From assembly GCA_021464245.1 (NCBI GenBank), contig JADCRB010000016.1:8792639-8856638 (forward strand): a stretch of 64,000 bases of DNA, given 5' to 3'. Made by a program: the position numbers and the translations under genes. Under the pieces are notes generated by a model. The model was given only the letters and a program-made list of their open reading frames with translations. It did not search any database and had not been told where the DNA came from. This document shows, in pieces, positions 58,897 to 64,000 of the stretch. This DNA comes from Carallia brachiata (taxonomy: Eukaryota > Streptophyta > Magnoliopsida > Malpighiales > Rhizophoraceae). Positions within the stretch are counted from its first letter, which is position 1, and each line of letters starts with the position of its first letter.

Positions 58897-61512
58897 AATC
58901 CAATGGCTTTGTCTGAGGTGTCAGTTAGTATATTGAAAGGCAACTCGAAATCTGGCAGCCTCAGGACCGGCTCTGTGGACACCGCTACCTTCAACTCGTC
59001 AAAGGCATCTTGGCAATCTATGGTCCACCTCTATGGTCTGTCCTTCTTGAGCAAGTCTGTCAATGGGGCCACTTTTTTAGAGTAACCCTACATGAACTTC
59101 CTATAGCAGTTAGACAAGCCAATAAAAGACCTCAATGTCAAAACTATTGTAGTGGGTGACCACTCTACTGTTACTTGGACTTTTCTCTCATCCATCTTTT
59201 CTTGCCCTTGACTCACTGTGTACCCAAGGAACATAATTGCTCGCCAGGCAAACTCACATTTTTCTTTCTTTACATATAATTGGTGCTGTCTCAACCTAGA
59301 CAACACCAACCTCAGGTGGGACAAGTGTCCTCCAAGGACTCACTATATACAACAATATCATCAAGATAAACTACCACAAAGTGATTGATAAAGTCATGAA
59401 ATACATCATTCATTAAATTACAGAAAGTAGTAGGGGCATTAGAAAAACCGAATGGCATCACCAAGAATTCATAGGAGTCATAGCGAGTGATGCACGTGGT
59501 TTTGCTTCCTCTCCTTCTGCAATTCTAACCTCCCAATATGCAGCCTGTAGATCCAGTTTGGCAAAATACGAGGCTTTTACCAGTTTGTCAAACAAGTCCA
59601 CTATCAATGGGATAGGGTATTTGTTCTTCACTGTCGCATTGTTCAGAGCATTGTAATCCACACACGTCCGTAGGTAGCCATCGTGTTTCCTCTGAAACAA
59701 CACTGGGGCACCATATGGCACTTTAAAGGGAAGAATTAGGATTGTATCCAGCAACTTTATCAACTGCTTCCTTAGTTCTGCCAACTCTAGCTCACTCATG
59801 CGATATGGGGCTTGTGCTGGTGGTTTGGAATCGGGCACCAAATTGATTTTGTGGTCAATGGCAAGCCTTGAGGGAAGACACCTGGGGAGTTCAGGAGGCA
59901 TCACATTAGTGAACTCACCCAACAGATCCGCAACACTATCAAGCACCTCTGCAACAACAACTTTGATCTCTATCAAAGCCGCAAGGTAGGTGATTTCTCC
60001 TTTCTTCAGCCCATGCTCCACCTGCATAGCTAACAACATGCCACCCGATTTCCCTCCAATACTGGAAGAGGGAGTGAACATACCAGACACAAAACAAGGA
60101 TGATCCTCATACAGATCATGAGACTACCCAAGTGAGGCAATAGAGCTACCTTTGCACTCACAAAGAAATCAACTTCTAATATAATGTCAATATCATCTAA
60201 AGGCACCATAGTGAAGTTAAGCTCACCAAACCAACTACCTATAGTTACCTCCACATTGAGGGTTGTGTCGATCACCTCCTGGGTCACCGAGTTAACTGCC
60301 TTCATTCGACTCCCGGTCTTGGTAACTTTCAGACCCAGTGACTCTACCATCCTCTCAGCAACAAAGTTGTGGGTAGCACCCGCGTCAACCATTGGTATCA
60401 ACTCCTTATTACTAAGCCCGATTTCATATACATCAAGCCGGATTGTGGGGCACGTCCAACTTGAATAATGCTCACCAACTGCAGAGGATTAACATGAGAG
60501 GGGCCAACATCATTTGAGGTGCCACTCTCCTTAGCAACTATGGCACTTAACTTTTCCCTCTTAGGACACTCCTTGGCCTTGTGTGGTTCATTATAGATGA
60601 AACAACCAGAGTTACACTTGCCTTTACCTCGTTCCTGGTAGATGGCTTTACCTTTATCCTTGTTGCCACTGTTATGCTTATCCTTCTTGCCCTCCTTCCG
60701 CTTCTTGCCATTGTCTTTGTGCTACTTCCCATCATCTAAATCAGAGGACTTGTCCAAAAATCAACTAAATTGCCAACCGCAACCATTGTAGAAGGTAGGT
60801 TCTTCATACCTTGCCTTCTAAGCTCAAGTTGAGCCCAGGGTTGAAGATCAAATTGGAAATTGAAAAGCTTGCCGTCATCTGATATGTTCTGGATGTCAAG
60901 CATCATGGAACTGAATTCCTTCATGTAGTCACGCATTGTGCCACTTTGGTTCAACTTCTTTAGAAACTCCTTCACAAACCATGACATGTTGCACGACAAA
61001 AGTTGGTCTTTCAATTCCTTCTTCAGTCTCTCCCACATCTCAATCTTGGGCCTGCTCGCACTTACATCGTCATCCAATTAAGTCTGCTACCATAGCTTGG
61101 CATCCTTCGCTTGATACATGATGGTCAGATTGACCTTCTCATGACATAACACTCGGGCAACTTTGAAGTACTGCTCCATAACCCACGGAAAGTTCTCAAT
61201 GTCTTTGGCATCCTTCATTCCCTTGAAGGCTTAGGTTACCTTTATGTTGGTCAAGCTCTCCATAACACCTCCGCTTTGTTGGGAGGCTACAGCCTTTTTG
61301 AGGATGGCTATTTCTATGCCATCTCATTGATTTGGAAAGGTGCATTTTTAGAGGCCGCCACCTCTTGTTGTCGCTTTAGATTGATGATGTACTACTCATG
61401 AAGAGCCAATGTTGGAACACAGTGAACTATGGATCATCAAGAAGTTCACCAAGTACCTCAAAGAGCTTGGCTACACTCTCACATAATACATCAAGACCTG
61501 AACCACCTACCA
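58897..61512 (-). pseudogene. Chromovirus gag-PR-RT fragment, both ends cut
   Basis: Read leftward from 61512: gag begins at its second base (the TGGTAGGTGG of the initial MAGG is present, the AT of ATG is not). The gag core follows (WAQLELRRQG, about 60830), then a zinc-knuckle region near 60600 and protease with active site DAGATHNF in place of DTGA (about 60395-60370). The linker and RT follow ([30 protein letters not shown], then SYFAKLD), with a frameshift near 59460; the YLDD region (about 59360) is frame-damaged. It ends within the RNase H start (DKAIGF-like region, 58900). No LTR is present on either side. Confidence 0.86.
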
Positions 61513-61513
61513 N
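61513..61513. other. Single N at an element/rDNA breakpoint
   Basis: One undetermined base separates the gag start from IGS. The IGS to the right restarts at a position already present near 58585, so the two sides are not a simple continuation. Confidence 0.7.
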
Positions 61514-62440
61514 AAAAAGCTAGAAGGCACCCGAGCAAGGGAGGGAGGCTAGCAGCGCAAAGGGCCGCGCGTAGCGTGCCTCTCGTCAGTCCAGCAGCGA
61601 GAGCAGTATGCGAGTGGGAGCAGATCGCGCGCTCACTCTGCCGCTCGTCCGCCCAGCAGCGTCACAATGAGGGGAGCAGCAGGGGCGAGCAGTGCGCGGG
61701 GAGAGGTTGGGGGTAGCAGCGCGAACGCACGGCGTGCTGCTCGTATGCCCAGTAGTGCTCGCAGTGAGCTTCTCATCATGCCAGCAACGGACTGGGGGCA
61801 GTAACGCACGCGCAACGAGTAGCTCGACTGGCCAGCAGTGCAATGGGGGGAGCAACGTGCGCGGAGCGAGCTGGGGGGCAGATGCGCTCGCGTAGCGGGC
61901 TTGGGGGATCAGCGTGCAAGGGTAGTGGGCCATACATCTGGCCAGGAGAGGGCACAGCGGCTTGGGGGGAGCAGCCCATTGCTCGTCCGGCCAACAGCGA
62001 GTGCGACGGGCTGGGGGAGGAGCACGCACGCTCATCAGGCCAGCAGCGCACGCTGTTGGGCTGAGGGAGCAGTGGACGTGCACGCAGCAGGCTACACGTC
62101 GAGCAAGCATCACGTGCGGCGGGCTTGCGGGAGCAGCGAGTTGCGGGGGGCCAACGTGTGCACACTGCGTGCTGCGCGTCGGGCTCGCCTCACACGTGAG
62201 CAGTCCACCAAGCGGACTGCACGTAGGGCCAGCTGCGCAGGCGCAGTCCTTCCAGCGCGCGTACCCAGCGAACTGCGGGTAGGGCCGGCTGTGCTCGCGC
62301 AGTACTCCCAGCATGCGGGCACAGCGCACTTCGTGTCGTGCCTGTAATGGGCGCGCGCAGCCCTCCAAGCGTGCGCGCCCAGTGCGCTGCGAGTGAGGCC
62401 TGCCACGCGCGTGCAAAGTCCTCCCAGCGCGCTCTACTCT
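61514..62440 (+). repeat. GC-rich IGS subrepeats
   Basis: Reverse-complement homologue of 7931-8635: it begins AAAAAGCTAGAAGGCACCCG, then AGCAAGGGAGGGAGGCTAGC, and continues with CAGCAGC, GGCTGGGGGAGC and GTCGGGC-type GC-rich units. It passes directly into ETS without the AT-rich promoter segment and most of the ETS found in unit I. Confidence 0.75.
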
Positions 62441-62637
62441 CCCAAATGGTTCGACAGTAGTGCTCTCGGATTCGGAACATTACTCAGGCAATGGAACTAT
62501 GGTTCGACTCCACCTTTGCTCGAACAGAGCCTTTGTCCCTCTATAGCACAACTGCCATGCCTGTTTCGCCATCGGCCCCCCTACCATTTGGTTGGGTTCG
62601 TTCCGTACGTGCGGTCACGGGCATCGTGAAGGAATGC
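62441..62637 (+). other. rDNA 5' ETS (promoter-distal end)
   Basis: Homologous to the reverse complement of 26935-27110 (shared CCTTTGCTCGAACAGAGCC and TACCATTTGGTTGGGTTCG). It contains an extra ~22 bp (TTCCGTACGTGCGGTCACGG area, 62601-62624) just before the last GTGAAGGAATGC. Confidence 0.83.
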
Positions 62638-62983
62638 TACCTGGTTGATCCTGCCAGTAGTCATATGGTTGTCTCAAAGATTAAGCCATGCATGTCTAAG
62701 TATGAACTAATTCAGACTGTGAAACTGCGAATGGCTTATTAAATCAGTTATAGTTTGTTTGATGGTACCTGCTACTCAGATAATCGTAGTAATTGTAGAG
62801 CTAATACGTGCGACAAACCCAAACTTCTAGAAGGGATGCATTTATTAGATAAAAGGTCGACGCGGGCTCTGCCCGTTGCTCTAATGATTCATGATAACTC
62901 GACGGATCGCATGGCCAACATGCCGCCGACGCATCATTCAAATTTCTGCCCTATCAACTTTCGATGGTAGGATAGAGGCCTAC
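62638..62983 (+). rRNA. 18S rRNA, 5'-terminal fragment
   Basis: Begins TACCTGGTTGATCCTGCC and is the best preserved 18S piece in the window, close to the plant consensus to GATAGAGGCCTAC at 62983. It is interrupted there by a chromovirus LTR; 62979-62983 (CCTAC) is the left copy of the target duplication. Confidence 0.95.
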
Positions 62984-63844
62984 TGTTAGCCCACTAAACA
63001 CTTGGCATGAAGGAGTTGGTGGCACCTTGTGCCAATTCCTATGATGGGACTTTGGAGTCGCTGGGCATTCTTTGAAGCAAGGTGAAAGCTGACAGGATCA
63101 ACGTAGGCACGGGCCTACAAGCCGGTCCCAATGTGGACCAAGACTTAGGTTAGACAAAGGATGCTGGGTTGCATGTTCATGGGCTCAATCAGATGGGCCA
63201 TGGGCTTGGGCTAAGAGGCCCAAAACACAGGACTGGGTCTTGGCCAAGTTTGCATGGTACTGCGTGGTACCGAGTCTCCTACGATGTGTAGAAGGTGGAG
63301 ACGTGCAGGAGTGGCTCTATCCGGGTGGTCGAGCATCGGGATAATGCTCATCAGATTGTGTATGGCAAAGGATCGTGGGTAGATAAGACTTATCGGGACC
63401 AAGTGATGGATGATTGTGGGAGATAAGGCTTATTAGGATCGAGTCATGGATGAGAACGTGGGAAGATGAGGGTTGTCAGCTACGATAGAGATCGTGGGTA
63501 GATAATGTTTATCTCCAAGCCCTAGATAGCTAGGGGTGTCAGCTATATATAGACCCTATGGGTTGTCATTTGTACTTAGTGAAAGAGAGAAATCACTCAG
63601 GGAGAAAGAGTGAAATACTGTTGAGAGTTCAAGTGATTGTTCCTTTGTATTACATGAGTTAAGTAATAAAAGGTTGGGAAAGGTTCCCGTATATGCTCTT
63701 GTGCCTCTTTTGAGTGTGTGAGTTGTGTGCCTACTTACAAAGTTGTATTGTGCAAATCGTTGCCTGTGGGGTTGGCTGAGACTAAGTGTGACTTAGTGCC
63801 ATCAAAAGGCGAAATTTTTGGGTGAGAAAATTAGCCCTGTCACA
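62984..63844 (+). repeat. 5' LTR of a chromovirus inserted in 18S
   Basis: About 861 bp, TGTTAGCCCAC...CCTGTCACA. U3 has palindrome-like GATAAGACTTATC (63382), GATAAGGCTTATT (63422) and GATAATGTTTATC (63501), then a TATA box TATATATA (63544-63551). AATAAA at 63665-63670 may be a polyadenylation signal. The element continues past the window end. Confidence 0.9.
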
Positions 63845-63846
63845 GC

Positions 63847-63858
63847 TGGTATCAGAGC
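63847..63858 (+). other. Primer binding site (initiator tRNA-Met)
   Basis: TGGTATCAGAGC, two bases after the LTR end, a perfect match to the usual plant initiator tRNA-Met primer site. The intact copies support identifying the degenerate sites elsewhere in the window. Confidence 0.88.
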
Positions 63859-63873
63859 AAAAAGGTTCGACCA

Positions 63874-64000
63874 ATGGCAGGTGGTTTGGGTCTTGATACT
63901 GTACGTGAGTGCACAGCCAAGTTCTTTAAGGTACTCGGTGAACTTCCGGAGGGTGCAAATTTCACCATGTTCCCAATGTTGGCGCTCCATGAGCAGTACA
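63874..64000 (+). CDS. Chromovirus gag, N-terminal end (runs off window)
   Basis: ATG at 63874, 15 bp after the primer binding site. The frame is open to the window end (42 codons), starting MAGGLGLDTVRECTAKFFKV and continuing LGELPEGANFTMF. It matches the gag starts at 20414 and 25709 and lacks their early stops, so this copy may be the least damaged of the family here. Only the N-terminus is visible. Confidence 0.82.
   Translation, partial: MAGGLGLDTVRECTAKFFKVLGELPEGANFTMFPMLALHEQY

Overview
This is nuclear DNA from a flowering plant, from a gene-free, heterochromatin-like region. It contains three kinds of sequence: a ~53 bp satellite (about 29 kb of 64 kb), broken 18S-5.8S-26S ribosomal DNA in both orientations, and Ty3/gypsy LTR retrotransposon pieces. 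No host protein gene is visible. Angiosperm origin is supported by short ITS1 and ITS2 (about 250 and 200 bp), a recognisable angiosperm ITS1 core motif, and plant chromovirus-type gag-pol. I cannot name the species.

Layout. 1-4282: satellite array 1 (+). 4283-6376: 3' LTR and gag of a gag-only LTR element (-), ending at a single N (6377). 6378-13403: rDNA unit I (-), comprising 5' ETS, IGS with several subrepeat classes, 26S (279 N gap and a large internal loss), ITS2, 5.8S, ITS1 and 182 bp of the 18S 3' end. 13404-16979: satellite array 2 (+). 16980-26589: a chromovirus cluster made of a (+) pol fragment, a (-) gag-PR-RT fragment facing it tail to tail, then a full-length (-) element that shares an LTR with that fragment. 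26590-27728: 18S 5' end and ETS of rDNA unit II (-). 27729-48930: satellite array 3 (-), about 400 monomers. 48931-50258: integrase/chromodomain end and 3' LTR (+). 50259-51555: 18S fragment (+). 51556-54873: truncated chromovirus (-) with its 5' LTR. 54874-58896: 18S, ITS1, 5.8S, ITS2, deleted 26S and IGS (+), all visibly decayed. 58897-61512: truncated chromovirus (-), ending at a single N (61513). 61514-62983: IGS, ETS and 18S 5' end (+). 62984-64000: LTR, primer binding site and gag start of another chromovirus (+), running off the window.

The most interesting signal is where one chromovirus family sits. Four separate LTR/18S boundaries fall at exactly the same 18S position (about nt 341-345), and each shows the same 5 bp flank, CCTAC. 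Three have the element in the same sense as 18S. One has it in the opposite sense, which recombination between LTRs of a same-sense copy cannot produce. This suggests an LTR retrotransposon with sequence-specific integration into 18S rDNA.

Most rDNA and chromovirus copies look like relics: transitions at former CpG sites, frameshifts, stops and deletions. rDNA polarity flips across the window. Two single-N joins lie exactly at element/rDNA breakpoints, so some of the large-scale order may be scaffolding rather than biology.
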